Assembly: GCA_015522475.1 (NCBI GenBank)
Contig: WAMF01000001.1
Coordinates: 100,054-164,053, forward strand
Reading direction: 5' to 3'
DNA length: 64,000 bases
Origin: Microcaldota archaeon
GTDB lineage: Archaea; Micrarchaeota; Micrarchaeia; Anstonellales; J096
Of the stretch, positions 16,879 to 26,216 are shown piece after piece. The first letter of the stretch is position 1. Every line of letters begins with the position of its first letter. The notes beneath the pieces were generated by a model. The model was not told the origin of the DNA and ran no database searches. It saw only the letters and a program-made list of their open reading frames with translations. Position numbers and translations under genes: made by a program.

Positions 16879-18189
16879 TTATATGGAGGGGGCCTTCTCG
16901 ACAATCTGCGAAGCAATGCGCATGCTTTGCTTTAACGTTCTATTTTCGTTTGCACCTTGGCTGAGAAGAAGCTCGTCTATTTCTTCCTTCAAGCTAACGA
17001 AAAGTTTTGCTTCCTCATCCAGAACATCCATACCCATCATGGCAGCTATGTCTTGGAATTTTTTACCCTCTGCATAAACATGATAGACGCGATTAGAAAG
17101 CTTTGCTTGCTTATCTGAAACTGCAAAGTGCATCATGCGAGAAAGGGAGTTAAGTATATCAATGGGTGGATGAACACCTGCATGAGCAACAGTACGCGTC
17201 AAAATGATTTGGCCCTCTGATATATAGCCAGTAGTATCGGGGACAGGGTGGGTTATATCATCGTTGGGCATCGTTAAAAAGGGTAGTTGAGTTATGCTTC
17301 CTGGCTTACCCCTCCTCGTTCCACAACGTTCGTACAGCGAAGCCAGATCTGTGAAAAGGTAGGATGGATAGCCTTCTCTAACTGTAAGCTCACCTTTTTG
17401 AGAAGCCATGTTCCTTAAGACATTGGAGTAGTTCAGCATATCCCCCATTATGACAAGGACATCAAGGCCGATATGGTGTGCTAGGTATTCGGCAGCTGTT
17501 AGGGCCATGCGTGGCGTAAGGAGCGCCTCCATAGCAGGATCTTTAGCTGAGTTCAAGAATAGAACACTCATATCTGCTACCTGCGCTTCTTCTATTGTAG
17601 AGAGAATAAAATGTTCCTCATCTTTGGACAGACCTATGCCGGCAAAAACAACGGCGAACCTTCCTTTCGAATTGGTTATGCTCTGCTTAAGTATCTGCAT
17701 CTGAAGGGACAAGACGTCCAACCCAGGGGAGGCAAACGTAGCTAACTTCTGCCCTTTGACGAGCGTATTAAGCAGATCTAAAGAGGTTATACCCGTCTCT
17801 ATCATTTCATGTGGCACATCTCTAAAGTAGGGATTCAATATAAGCCCATTTACGTCCCAACCTTTGTTAGAGTAGAGCTTGCTTTTATCGTCTTTAGGCT
17901 CACCTATGCCATTGAAGACTCTTCCCAACATAAGCTCAGAAACGGGTAGGGTTATAGGCTCGTATGTGCTGCTTACTATGGCGCTTGTGTTTAAGCCAGC
18001 CGTGCCCTCAAATATCTCGACGAAGTACAAATCCTCTTCTATGGCTATAACTTTTCCCGTTCTCATTTCTTTACCCATCTCGACACGTATGATATCGCCA
18101 AAGTTGGCATCAAGCCCTCTGACGACTATGACTGGATCATGCACGCGCTCAACACTCTTATGTTTTACCAACCGCCTAAATTCATACAT
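16879..18189 (-). CDS. atpB: A-type ATPase subunit B
   Basis: Non-catalytic nucleotide-binding subunit of the A3B3 head. The 436-aa protein has the beta-barrel start (VRGLDANFGDIIRVEMG), the LMLGRVFNGIGEP segment, the degenerate P-loop region (ATFASPGLDVLSLQ), YPSYLFTDLASLYERCG and the SITQLPFLTMPNDDITHPVPDTTGYI block that identifies subunit B. Length is normal for the family (about 460) or slightly short. It overlaps subunit A by eight bases and is the last gene of the minus-strand H-E-A-B operon, which runs head-on into the plus-strand operon. Confidence 0.95.
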   Translation of the reverse strand: MYEFRRLVKHKSVERVHDPVIVVRGLDANFGDIIRVEMGKEMRTGKVIAIEEDLYFVEIFEGTAGLNTSAIVSSTYEPITLPVSELMLGRVFNGIGEPKDDKSKLYSNKGWDVNGLILNPYFRDVPHEMIETGITSLDLLNTLVKGQKLATFASPGLDVLSLQMQILKQSITNSKGRFAVVFAGIGLSKDEEHFILSTIEEAQVADMSVLFLNSAKDPAMEALLTPRMALTAAEYLAHHIGLDVLVIMGDMLNYSNVLRNMASQKGELTVREGYPSYLFTDLASLYERCGTRRGKPGSITQLPFLTMPNDDITHPVPDTTGYISEGQIILTRTVAHAGVHPPIDILNSLSRMMHFAVSDKQAKLSNRVYHVYAEGKKFQDIAAMMGMDVLDEEAKLFVSLKEEIDELLLSQGANENRTLKQSMRIASQIVEKAPSI

Positions 18190-19846
18190 AGCCCAACATC
18201 CCCTTCACTTCGTCGTAGAGCTTTTTGCAGCTCGCCTCGTCGGCATACCTCATTTTAGATATCCTATCCTCAACATCTTTTTGGAACTTGGGCTTTCCAC
18301 CCTTCTTTAACATGTTGGTGAGGTAAGTATAGTAAGAATGGATAGAGCTTACAATGTACGCCATTTTCAAAGGTGTTGTATAGACATCCTTTGGATCGAA
18401 TGCATTTTGTATAAGGTAATTGAAGCGAATGAAACGGAAGATATGGAGTATAACTTTCTGCTCATCTGAAAGAGCATCTGCTCCAACTATGCGCTCCATC
18501 TTCTCCACGTCGAAACCTTTATGTATGAGTGTCAGCAGGTCATCGATGGATTTAGATGTACCCTTTAATGTGGATTCCCAGAAATTTGCAAATTGGGCTC
18601 TATGCTTAGAGAAGCTCAGTTCCAGATCGACAGCAGGATACATTTTAGAATAGGCGAGTTCTGTGCTTAAGAATATAGTCGTATCGACGAGAGAACTAGC
18701 ATACTGCGTCACGGGCTCACTGAAGTCACCACTGGGTGGAGAAACAGACGTGCTTATGGTTAAGCATGCTTTCTTATCAGAGAATGTTTTTACACAACCA
18801 GCTCTGCTGTAAAACTCCTGCATGCGCTCCTGTAAATAGGGAGGATAGCCCTCTTCTGCTGGCAGTATACCCATAACACCGCCGACTTCCCTTATAGCTT
18901 CAGCCCATCTACTCAAAGAATCCGCCATCATAAGCACAGAGTAACCTATATCTCTCAAGTATTCTGCAACTGTAACGCCAGAATAGATGCTGCCTTCTCT
19001 AGCTATGAGAGGCATGTTGGATGTGTTAGCTATGACGACAACTTCGTGGAGCTTACCTCTCTTTCTCATAGACTCTATGAAGTCAGCCATCTCATTGCCA
19101 CGTTCTCCACAGCCCACAAAGACTTTTTTGTCAGCGTCTGAATATTTGGCAAATGTGTGTTGGAAAACTGTCTTGCCACAACCAAAGCCACCGGGAATGG
19201 CGAGTGTGCCCCCTTTCGCTATAGGCACAAATGTGTCTACGACGCGCTGCCCCGTTATTAACGGTTGAGAAATCCAGACCCTTGACTTAAAGGGACGCGG
19301 CTGCCGCACTGGCCAATGATGGGACAGCTCGACATTCGTCCCACTTATAACTGCTATGGGCTCGCCCCTTATGGCATGATTGCCCGGATAGAGCTCCTCT
19401 ACAACACCTCCAACAGTCGGTGGGGCAATAATGGGAATGGAGAGCTCTTGTTTGCCTTCCTTAACAGAAACTGTTCCGATTATAGCACCTTTTCCAACTT
19501 TTTGACCTTTCTTTACAGTAGGCTGGAAATCAAAGGTGTAGGAAGTTTCCGCACGTATCGTTGGGTGGTAGAAGGGCTCTTCTTCGAGAGAAACTCCCAA
19601 ACCATCGAAGAAATGGCCCGTTAGATGAGGGCCGAGTTCAAGAGACAGGGGCATACCTAAACCTTCAACTCTCTGGCCAACAGATAAGCCGGTAACGTCC
19701 GTGAATACTTGTATGAAGTAAGTGTCACCAACTATGGCGATAACCTCGCCAAAGCCATCTTCCCCAATGGCGACTAGGTCATAAAGCTTCGCATCTATAC
19801 CTTTAGCTTTCACAAGTATGCCTTTTATTGCAGTGAGATATCCCAT
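18182..19846 (-). CDS. atpA: A-type ATPase catalytic subunit A
   Basis: Catalytic subunit. The 554-aa protein has the N-terminal barrel, the extra non-homologous region (about residues 110-180), and the P-loop GGFGCGKTV (about residue 220) followed by [12 protein letters not shown] with the catalytic Glu. It also has [18 protein letters not shown] and the [12 protein letters not shown] region in family-like form. The P-loop reads GGFGCGKT rather than the common archaeal GPFGSGKT. No intein is present, although this position is a known intein site in some archaea. The start follows GGTGAAGAAAC and overlaps the end of subunit E by 22 bases. Confidence 0.96.
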   Translation of the reverse strand: MGYLTAIKGILVKAKGIDAKLYDLVAIGEDGFGEVIAIVGDTYFIQVFTDVTGLSVGQRVEGLGMPLSLELGPHLTGHFFDGLGVSLEEEPFYHPTIRAETSYTFDFQPTVKKGQKVGKGAIIGTVSVKEGKQELSIPIIAPPTVGGVVEELYPGNHAIRGEPIAVISGTNVELSHHWPVRQPRPFKSRVWISQPLITGQRVVDTFVPIAKGGTLAIPGGFGCGKTVFQHTFAKYSDADKKVFVGCGERGNEMADFIESMRKRGKLHEVVVIANTSNMPLIAREGSIYSGVTVAEYLRDIGYSVLMMADSLSRWAEAIREVGGVMGILPAEEGYPPYLQERMQEFYSRAGCVKTFSDKKACLTISTSVSPPSGDFSEPVTQYASSLVDTTIFLSTELAYSKMYPAVDLELSFSKHRAQFANFWESTLKGTSKSIDDLLTLIHKGFDVEKMERIVGADALSDEQKVILHIFRFIRFNYLIQNAFDPKDVYTTPLKMAYIVSSIHSYYTYLTNMLKKGGKPKFQKDVEDRISKMRYADEASCKKLYDEVKGMLGYV

Positions 19847-20385
19847 GTTTCTTCACCTAGCACATCCTTTATAATCTCATCTCTAAACGTTTCCACGACG
19901 TAAGCTGGAGAGAAATCAACTAGCACATTGCCTTTTTTAAACACGAGGATGCCATCTCCGAATACGCGCTCAACTTTATAAGGGGAGTCACTAAACGCCT
20001 CAAAAAAGTCCGACGAAACCATAATAGAATCTATAGAGCCCAAAAACCGTTCTGCCTTGGCAAGGGCTTTTTCAGTGTAGTCTAAGTTGCCCCGGTTTCT
20101 CTCGACCCACACATTTAACACGTTGTCAACCTCGTCGATTATAGACGTGTAGAGAAACTCTACAGCCAGCATTTTGTACTTGTGTCCCAAATACGTTTTA
20201 ACGTGGGCTTTTTGCATTTTGTAGGATTGAGCTATGCCTTTTTTCTTCTCTGCATACTGCCGCTTTAAACGAGACTTGAAGCTCTCGCCTTTCTCTTCGA
20301 AGGAAGCTTTTATGAGTTTCTTGGCAGTTTTAACAATAGAGAGTAACACAGCCTTTAAGGACCGCTCATTTCCTACAACAACCAT
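19825..20385 (-). CDS. atpE: A-type ATPase subunit E (peripheral stalk)
   Basis: Peripheral stalk subunit that pairs with H (G) to hold the head against rotation. The 186-aa protein has an N-terminal coiled coil (about residues 10-60, KRQYAEKKKGIAQSYKMQK). A globular C-terminal half ends in VLVDFSPAYVVETFRDEIIKDVLGE, matching the family end in which this helix contacts subunit A or B. Length and order (H-E-A-B) agree. The ATG is preceded by GAGGTGACGTA. Sequence similarity is moderate, but context makes the assignment secure. Confidence 0.82.
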   Translation of the reverse strand: MVVVGNERSLKAVLLSIVKTAKKLIKASFEEKGESFKSRLKRQYAEKKKGIAQSYKMQKAHVKTYLGHKYKMLAVEFLYTSIIDEVDNVLNVWVERNRGNLDYTEKALAKAERFLGSIDSIMVSSDFFEAFSDSPYKVERVFGDGILVFKKGNVLVDFSPAYVVETFRDEIIKDVLGEETWDISLQ

Positions 20386-20447
20386 TACGTCACCTCTAAA
20401 CTCTACATTTGCTTGCTTTTCATTTCCTTGCTTTTCTATTACTATTC

Positions 20448-20900
20448 TTACTCTCCAAACAGCTCACTCTCCAACTCTTTAAGGTGATCCTCTATCTTTT
20501 TTGCCACTTCCGCTTTTTTCACAGCCCGAATCTTTTGGAGTTTTTTTCTGAATACGGCGTCTAAGCGCGACGTATAAGCAGAGAGGTCCTTTTTAAATTT
20601 CCTCTCAAACGACGCAAGTTTCTTGACATATTTTGCCTTCAGCTTTGCCTTCTCAACTTTGTCTTCCTGTTTTAGCCAAGAGATGAATGTACCCACTTCT
20701 GAGAGCTTACCCTTTTCAAACTCGCGAAGATCTTCTGCTATTTTGTATATTTCTAATGTTAGCCCAGTCGAGGACGACGTTGAGTGTTGCTCTGGCTGTC
20801 TATCCGAAGATTTATTTAGAGAGTTGTTTGTTTTGCCCCTAAAGTTTGGCTCGCCCTGTGCCCCTCTCTCGTCCATGCTGACGTTATTGTAGGAATGCAT
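20448..20900 (-). CDS. probable A-type ATPase subunit H/G (peripheral stalk coiled coil)
   Basis: First gene of the minus-strand ATPase operon. The 150-aa protein has a polar, Ser/Asn/Gln-rich N-terminal 45 residues that look disordered. An almost continuous charged coiled coil follows from about residue 55 to 145. Subunit H in archaea is a coiled coil of about 100 aa encoded next to E, and it pairs with E in a right-handed stalk. The extra N-terminal tail is unusual; a shorter start could be used (for example Met9). The assignment rests on structure and position, not on clear motifs. Confidence 0.6.
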   Translation of the reverse strand: MHSYNNVSMDERGAQGEPNFRGKTNNSLNKSSDRQPEQHSTSSSTGLTLEIYKIAEDLREFEKGKLSEVGTFISWLKQEDKVEKAKLKAKYVKKLASFERKFKKDLSAYTSRLDAVFRKKLQKIRAVKKAEVAKKIEDHLKELESELFGE

Positions 20901-20951
20901 TTATAACATTTTCTCTCCTTAAAGAGCTATCCAAGCATATAAGCGAGCTCC

Positions 20952-21024
20952 AGCCCCGTCGTCTAGTGGTCAAGGATGCCAGGCTTTGGACCTGGAGACC
21001 CCGGTTCGAATCCGGGCGGGGCTA
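20952..21024 (+). tRNA. trnQ: tRNA-Gln (TTG anticodon)
   Basis: A full cloverleaf of 73 nt is present. The acceptor AGCCCCG pairs with CGGGGCT, the anticodon arm is CCAGG-CTTTGGA-CCTGG with anticodon TTG, and the T arm is CCCGG-TTCGAAT-CCGGG. Discriminator is A and no CCA is encoded. The first pair is A1-U72, the known archaeal GatDE identity element for tRNA-Gln. It lies divergent from the ATPase subunit H gene, 51 nt from its start. Confidence 0.95.
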
Positions 21025-21247
21025 CTTCTTTATAGCATATGGCACTAGAGGCCCAAATACCCCTAATTTAACCTAATTAGACCAATTTAGCCAAGTGTAG
21101 CTTAAAACACACTAAACTAGGCACATAGGAATTAGGTATATGTCGCATTTCTATCTTTTGTATTTGTAGTTTCTTATCTGCACGTGGCTAAGTCGGACAA
21201 GTCTGCTCTCCAATCACAATGCATCTTCATGCATCTTCTTACTCGCT

Positions 21248-22798
21248 TTACTCCTTTCTTGCAGAGGTTTCCACACCTGTAGCCACGCCAGATGCTGTTG
21301 TGAGCTTCTTGGACTCCTCGTCTTCGTGTTTATTGGAGTCATACTGTACTTTATACTTGTTTTCTATCATCTCACGAATGCCTAAACCGTTGTAAGCGCA
21401 GAAAGAAACTGTTTTCATATCTGGTGTCATATAATGAACAATGCAGTGTGTTATTCTCTCCATATCGACGTTGTATAAGTCTTGGAAGTGCATTGTGCCC
21501 ACAAAGAAAGAGTTCAAGTGAAAATCGCCAACAGCTTCAAGGTCGCCCTTCTTCAGTATGATCTGCGTAAGCAGCTCTTTTAGTGGCAGATTTTTAGGCA
21601 CTTTCTTGAAGTCAATAAGAGGAATTATGTCTTTTGCCAAACCAAGGAGATGCACCTTCTTCATAACAGAATTGGTGTCGCGCATCTTTTTGCTATACTT
21701 CTCTATCACATCTAAGAACTTGTCCACGTCTAAGAACTCCGTTATTGGAACTACGTTGCCATTCTCGTCTTTGAACAAGTAAGTGGCTGCTCCACAAAGG
21801 GGATGAGTAGAGAATGAAACAGCTCGCTTGCCCGTAAAGGACTCTACAAGCTCAGTAAGAGGCAATACAGAAGGGATAGGATAAAAGTCGTCGGGTTTTA
21901 CTTTGCCACCACTTTGTTTTTCCATGTCCTCGAGCAAATCGCTTATAGTGTATCGCATCTGCTCTCTCATATTTCTGCTCATCTTACCCGTGAAAGATAT
22001 GGGCTGAAAGTTGACGCCACGCACGATGTCCGAGTTTTTAAGGCCAAATTCTACGATTTTGTAAACTTCGTCGTCGTTTAACCCGCGGATTATTGTGGGA
22101 ACGAAAACAATGCCAAGGTTAGCCTCCCTGCAATTTTGAAGAATCTTATCAATCAACTTGTGGTTCTTTTTTTCTCTATTAGTCCTGTCTGTCAAGCCGT
22201 CGAAGCTCAAATAAAGTATATCTGCTCCTGCTTCGCTGAGCTTTTTTGTATACTCCTTGTCAAGGGCAACCTTATAGCCATTCGTTGCTATAAGGACGGC
22301 GAAGCCTAAGCGCTTTGCTTCTCTCACGATGTCTATTAAGTCGCTTCTCATTGTCGGCTCTCCGCCAGAAAACATGACAGAAGGAACAGGAGGATCGAAT
22401 TTTTCTCTCAATGTGCGAAGCATCTCGAAGATGGTTTCTTTGGACGGCTCGTATAGATAACCTGTGACGGCAGCGTTAGCAAAGCAATAACTGCAGCGAA
22501 GGTTACAGCGGTTAGTCACGTCGATGATTGTTAGGACGGGGGAGGCATAGTAATAGGGGCAAAGCTCGCATTTTATTATGGGTTCAGTGACTTTGGGTGG
22601 ATTGAACTCACGCAACTTAGCCAGATACTCTTCTATGCGCTTGAATTCTTTGCCGTCATAGATTCTTTCCACGAATTCGCCATGCTCTGGGCATGTCTTC
22701 TTCATGTAGATTACGCCGTTCTCTTCGTAAAGAATAGCATCTATAACTCTACCGCACTCTGGGCATACGCTCTTCGTCTTTATATGGACCTTTGGCAT
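21248..22798 (-). CDS. radical SAM protein of the tetraether lipid synthase (Tes) type
   Basis: Radical SAM enzyme. After a short start the protein has zinc-type motifs (VCPECG, TCPEHGEF). The SAM cluster motif NRCNLRCSYCF (Cx3Cx2C) lies near residue 105 of the corrected protein, followed by FSGGEPTMR and the TIM-barrel. The N-terminal CPEC...CPEHG layout and length (about 515 aa) match the COG1964 group, which includes the Tes enzymes that join two archaeal lipid chains into membrane-spanning tetraethers. The ORF track start at 22894 adds 32 poor residues; ATG 22798 behind GGCGATAAT is better. Tes is a reasonable but unproven identity, since COG1964 has other members. Confidence 0.7.
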   Translation of the reverse strand: MPKVHIKTKSVCPECGRVIDAILYEENGVIYMKKTCPEHGEFVERIYDGKEFKRIEEYLAKLREFNPPKVTEPIIKCELCPYYYASPVLTIIDVTNRCNLRCSYCFANAAVTGYLYEPSKETIFEMLRTLREKFDPPVPSVMFSGGEPTMRSDLIDIVREAKRLGFAVLIATNGYKVALDKEYTKKLSEAGADILYLSFDGLTDRTNREKKNHKLIDKILQNCREANLGIVFVPTIIRGLNDDEVYKIVEFGLKNSDIVRGVNFQPISFTGKMSRNMREQMRYTISDLLEDMEKQSGGKVKPDDFYPIPSVLPLTELVESFTGKRAVSFSTHPLCGAATYLFKDENGNVVPITEFLDVDKFLDVIEKYSKKMRDTNSVMKKVHLLGLAKDIIPLIDFKKVPKNLPLKELLTQIILKKGDLEAVGDFHLNSFFVGTMHFQDLYNVDMERITHCIVHYMTPDMKTVSFCAYNGLGIREMIENKYKVQYDSNKHEDEESKKLTTASGVATGVETSARKE

Positions 22799-22999
22799 AT
22801 TATCGCCTAAGTAGCGTAATGAGGGGTATATGTTTTTAAGCTTTGTTACAAGCGATATAGGTCCAGAGGTATGGATAAGGAAGTATATATACATAGCGGA
22901 TAGAAGGTGCCATCTTCAGGGAAAGAAGTATAGAATGCGTAATAGAATTAGAGACAGGCAGACAATAAAATTTTAAAGCTAGCTAGCATGTAATAAAGA

Positions 23000-24130
23000 G
23001 TGGATGTCTTGTTTGCTGTATTGGGCTTTATATTAGCTATTTTACTCAGCTCTCTGCCGGGCTTTCATATAAACAACCTCTTGCCTTTAAAGCTGCCTGA
23101 GGAGTTCATGTTTACATACGCCGGCGCGTATCTTGTCTTCAGCGTCGTGCAAGCCTTTCTGTTCGCCTTTCTTGGGCCGGCTGAAGTAAGTGCCCTTCCG
23201 TATATATTGCGCATTATACGCCAAGATGGTATAAAGCGCACCTTTATTGTTCACAGCTTATCTATTCTCTTGGGCTTGCTGCTGGCAACGTTCCTCTATA
23301 CTAACGGCATGTACAGCCTAGCTTATACATACATAAAGCCATACCTTAAGTACATCCTTCTTCTCGTGGCGCTCATACTTCCAATAAAGAGCAAAAAGCC
23401 TCTCTCATATGCAGTTATCTTTTTGGTTAGTGGATTGCTTGGTTTGGGCAGCCTTAGCTGTGTAGGAAATAAAGCCTTCTTGCCCCTCTTCGGCGGAATG
23501 TTTGCTTTGGCCTATCTTTGGCCTCTTGCGAAGCAGAACTCTTCTGAAAGAGAACAGGGAAGTAAGAAGGAAAAGACCGAAGAAGGGAACATCAAGAGCC
23601 TTAAATGGCCCAAGATCATAGCCAGCGCCATTTTGGGCGTAGCTCTTGGTTTCGTAGCTACGCTGTTACCATCTATAAGTTCGCCATCTGTAGTAGCCAC
23701 CGTGTTCTTGCCCCTTCCTTTAAGCGGCTACAGCTACGTGGGGCTTATAGGAAGCACCGTTGCTAGCGAATACATATACAGTCTTCATTCATGGAATGAG
23801 CTCAAAAAGGCGCGCGTGGGCTGGGTCCGGGCCATAAAGCGTGTAAGCTTAGAAGGTATGACCCTTCTTATAATTTCGGCAGCTCTAGCCTTCGTACTAG
23901 GCTTTTTCGTAGTGGAAAGGCTGCCACAAGGCAAAGAGGGTATAAAATGGATAACGCTTTTGTATATGGCGGCGCTTTCTTTTGTAAATGCAGGCTTCAT
24001 CAGCCTCTTCGTATTAGCTGCAGCATGGCTTGTTGGTGAACTCGCAGTTATTAAGAAGGTTGAAAAAACAGCTTTGCTGGGCAGTATTATTTTGCCGACG
24101 CTGCTTCTTTTATGGCACGTCTTTTTGTAA
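23000..24130 (+). CDS. polytopic membrane protein, COG1784/TctA-like
   Basis: The 376-aa protein has about ten hydrophobic helices. Its first segment, LSSLPGFHINNLLPL, resembles the motif of the archaeal COG1784 proteins, distant relatives of the TctA tricarboxylate transporters. A second, inverted-looking copy of the fold begins near residue 205 (LGVALGFVATLLPSISSPSV), with a charged loop of about 25 residues between them. This two-half arrangement fits a transporter. The start is GTG 23000 with an AT-rich box (AAAATTTTAAA) 25-30 nt upstream. No solute-binding partner is nearby; substrate unknown. Confidence 0.65.
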   Translation: MDVLFAVLGFILAILLSSLPGFHINNLLPLKLPEEFMFTYAGAYLVFSVVQAFLFAFLGPAEVSALPYILRIIRQDGIKRTFIVHSLSILLGLLLATFLYTNGMYSLAYTYIKPYLKYILLLVALILPIKSKKPLSYAVIFLVSGLLGLGSLSCVGNKAFLPLFGGMFALAYLWPLAKQNSSEREQGSKKEKTEEGNIKSLKWPKIIASAILGVALGFVATLLPSISSPSVVATVFLPLPLSGYSYVGLIGSTVASEYIYSLHSWNELKKARVGWVRAIKRVSLEGMTLLIISAALAFVLGFFVVERLPQGKEGIKWITLLYMAALSFVNAGFISLFVLAAAWLVGELAVIKKVEKTALLGSIILPTLLLLWHVFL

Positions 24131-24168
24131 AACTGGTAACGCAGAGGTGGAAATTGGTTTAGACACAC

Positions 24169-24828
24169 TTAACCCCATGCCTCTACCTTGAAATTCTTCA
24201 CTTTGTCTATAAGGGGCTCTCTAAAGGCCTTGGCCATAGCCATGCTTCCACAAAGGAAAACTATAGCGTCGCTTATATCACCCAAGGCCAGCACATCCTC
24301 GGCTGAAAAACGGCCATGCCTAAAGCCGGTAACCTCCTCCCGTGTTATAGTAAAATGCAAGTCTATCAAGCCTGCGTTGTGGTAAGAGATGAACTCGGAC
24401 AGATAGGGCGCATCATGCAAATAACGCGCAGAATAGAAAAGATGAATCTTGGGTCTCTTCTTTAAAGTGATGGCATGCCTTGTGATGGAAGCAAGAGGTG
24501 CAACACCAGCTCCTCCGCCTATAAGAACAACATGTTCTTCGCCGTCATAAAGAAAATGGCCAGATGGCCCTTTAACAGTAAGCCTCTCGCCCACTTTCAC
24601 ATCAGCTAAGTAAGATGTGAACTGTCCGCCAACAAGATGTATAAGGAACTCCAGGTAAGAATAAGAGGGTGGAGAAGCGATGGAATATGGACGAGCAACC
24701 GCGCCGTTTGAAAGCACGACAAAGTGGCCAGCGCGGTATTTAAGCAGCTCGCCGTCGGGGATGAGCTTGAAGATTCTGTAATCTCCCATCGCCTCTATAG
24801 ATGAGATTGTGTAGGTTAATTCCTGCAT
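24169..24828 (-). CDS. FNR-like FAD/NAD(P)H oxidoreductase
   Basis: Flavoprotein of the ferredoxin-NADP reductase fold, 219 aa. The FAD-binding motif ARPYSIAS lies near residue 60, and GPSGHFLY follows. The NAD(P) motif GGGAGVAPLASI is near residue 107. HLFYSARY and LCGSMAMAKAF are the usual later signatures, and the protein ends in WG, an aromatic end often stacking on the flavin. No iron-sulfur motif is present, so it is not the sulfhydrogenase gamma type with a C-terminal cluster. The redox partner is not visible in the window. Confidence 0.85.
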   Translation of the reverse strand: MQELTYTISSIEAMGDYRIFKLIPDGELLKYRAGHFVVLSNGAVARPYSIASPPSYSYLEFLIHLVGGQFTSYLADVKVGERLTVKGPSGHFLYDGEEHVVLIGGGAGVAPLASITRHAITLKKRPKIHLFYSARYLHDAPYLSEFISYHNAGLIDLHFTITREEVTGFRHGRFSAEDVLALGDISDAIVFLCGSMAMAKAFREPLIDKVKNFKVEAWG

Positions 24829-25009
24829 GAGCTCATATGAAGGGAAAGATTAAAAACGGTTTTGAGTTGCAATTCAACCAAAGCGACATTAATTGACTCA
24901 ATCGAAAATAAAAGGTTGAGAATATGGGCTCATGTTCATCAACAACGTGTTGTCTAATAATATGCCGCCGTAAGTAGTGGTGTCTATTAGTGTCTTGCCT
25001 TAGTTATCT

Positions 25010-26083
25010 TTATTTATCCCAACTTTTATCCCAAGTGAAACCCGCAGTTGGATCAAAATGGTCCATTTTAGAGTCAATGCTGTCTAAAATATCTTTAGGG
25101 ACAGGATCGCCAGAAAATGTAGAGGTGATTATATTGGTTAGTGGTGACGCATATATTCTATACCACAATCCATCTTTAAAAGGGAGGTTGGGAATGGGAT
25201 GCAGCCTACAAAAATCATCAGAAAAATCAGTTCCCTCCTCTTGAAGAGGATCGCTTAGTAAATCTCCAGCTTTACCTTCAGTACCAAAAGATGCAAGAAT
25301 CATGGCCGCCATTTTTTTATGTGCCATGACAAACGTTGGGAGTGTATTTTTCATAAATTCGTGCCAGGTTGCAATACCTTTTGAAATGATGTACTCTGCT
25401 GGATCGGCAACATACCAATTGTTATTTGCTCCAAGCTCAAATAATACCATAACATGACCAAAGTAGTCCTGAGAGTAAGTAACAAGTGCAGATTCTGCCC
25501 TGTTAAGATGAAGTTGAAGACCCTCAATGACAAGCAACTTTGCTAGGTGGTTAGTAAGCACAAGAGCTGATGCTAAAACTGCTGACAAGCCAAAACAATT
25601 TCCCGCCCGTGCCCATAAAACAGCTTCAGGATCTAGCTCTACGTCAAAATCTCTAAAAGGGACCGGAGTATAAGTTCCTCTAAACGTATTGAGATATGAA
25701 ACGAATGCTTGGATGTCCGAGAGAGTACGTAGCATATTATACTTTTTTATCGCTGCCAGCATTAATTCTCCATTATGAATCCACACCTCGTTTGGCTGTG
25801 GACCATTATCCATATTTATCTTAAAGGTCTCATGGGGGAAATTCAGCTTATATTTTTTGGATGTTGTGTTAGAAGGGGAAGAGACAATGTGGGGAGGACT
25901 ATGCGTAGAGTAGTGTGGACTACGTGCAGTTCTACCATAGAGGGGCAAAGTGAAAGTAAAAATGGCCATAGCAGCACTTATACCTTTCTTAAACCCATGT
26001 GCAAATCTGGCAAAGTGCGTTTTTAATCTTTTTACCTTATTCGTAGAGTTTTTGAAATTATGGGGTAGATGAAGGGTGTGCAT
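25010..26083 (-). CDS. transglutaminase-like cysteine protein, possibly membrane-anchored
   Basis: I infer a transglutaminase/papain-like fold from a properly spaced triad. The Cys lies in ARAGNCFGLSAVL, the His in YFGHVMVLFEL about 60 residues later, and the Asp in WYVADPAEY about 20 residues after that. A hydrophobic stretch near the N-terminus (ISAAMAIFTFTLPLYG) may be a signal anchor. The ORF track starts at 26128, but a TTATAA box centred at 26109/26110 lies 26 nt from ATG 26083, matching the leaderless pattern seen elsewhere. The gene is AT-rich and divergent from a lysine-rich orphan. It could be a protease, transglutaminase or peptide amidase; biochemical role unknown. Confidence 0.6.
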   Translation of the reverse strand: MHTLHLPHNFKNSTNKVKRLKTHFARFAHGFKKGISAAMAIFTFTLPLYGRTARSPHYSTHSPPHIVSSPSNTTSKKYKLNFPHETFKINMDNGPQPNEVWIHNGELMLAAIKKYNMLRTLSDIQAFVSYLNTFRGTYTPVPFRDFDVELDPEAVLWARAGNCFGLSAVLASALVLTNHLAKLLVIEGLQLHLNRAESALVTYSQDYFGHVMVLFELGANNNWYVADPAEYIISKGIATWHEFMKNTLPTFVMAHKKMAAMILASFGTEGKAGDLLSDPLQEEGTDFSDDFCRLHPIPNLPFKDGLWYRIYASPLTNIITSTFSGDPVPKDILDSIDSKMDHFDPTAGFTWDKSWDK

Positions 26084-26105
26084 AAAGCAATTGTGGTTAG
26101 AAAAG

Positions 26106-26113
26106 TTTATAAG
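26106..26113. promoter_or_regulatory. palindromic TATA-type box between the transglutaminase-like gene and the lysine-rich orphan
   Basis: TTTATAAG contains TTATAA (26107-26112), centred 26 nt from the minus-strand ATG 26083. On the plus strand it would give an mRNA start near 26136, ahead of an AGGAGG site at 26156. Confidence 0.4.
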
Positions 26114-26164
26114 TGTGTATACCTCCATGTCAAAACAAAGATTGAAGGAATGTAAGGAGGAAAG

Positions 26165-26212
26165 ATGGTGAGAAATACATTTATAAATGTGGCTTCCGAA
26201 AGATGTATGTGA
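26165..26212 (+). CDS. possible 15-codon leader peptide
   Basis: ATG 26165 follows AAGGAGGAAAG, one of the best Shine-Dalgarno sites in the region, and encodes MVRNTFINVASERCM before TGA. It is out of frame with the following long ORF and overlaps its first possible codons. It could control translation of the downstream gene, or the Shine-Dalgarno match could be chance. Confidence 0.3.
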   Translation: MVRNTFINVASERCM

Positions 26213-26216
26213 TAGT

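Noticed and set aside
18182-19846. Possible intein in the ATPase A subunit
   Set aside because: The P-loop region is continuous, and the length (554 aa) leaves no room for an intein. Cdc48 was checked the same way with the same result.
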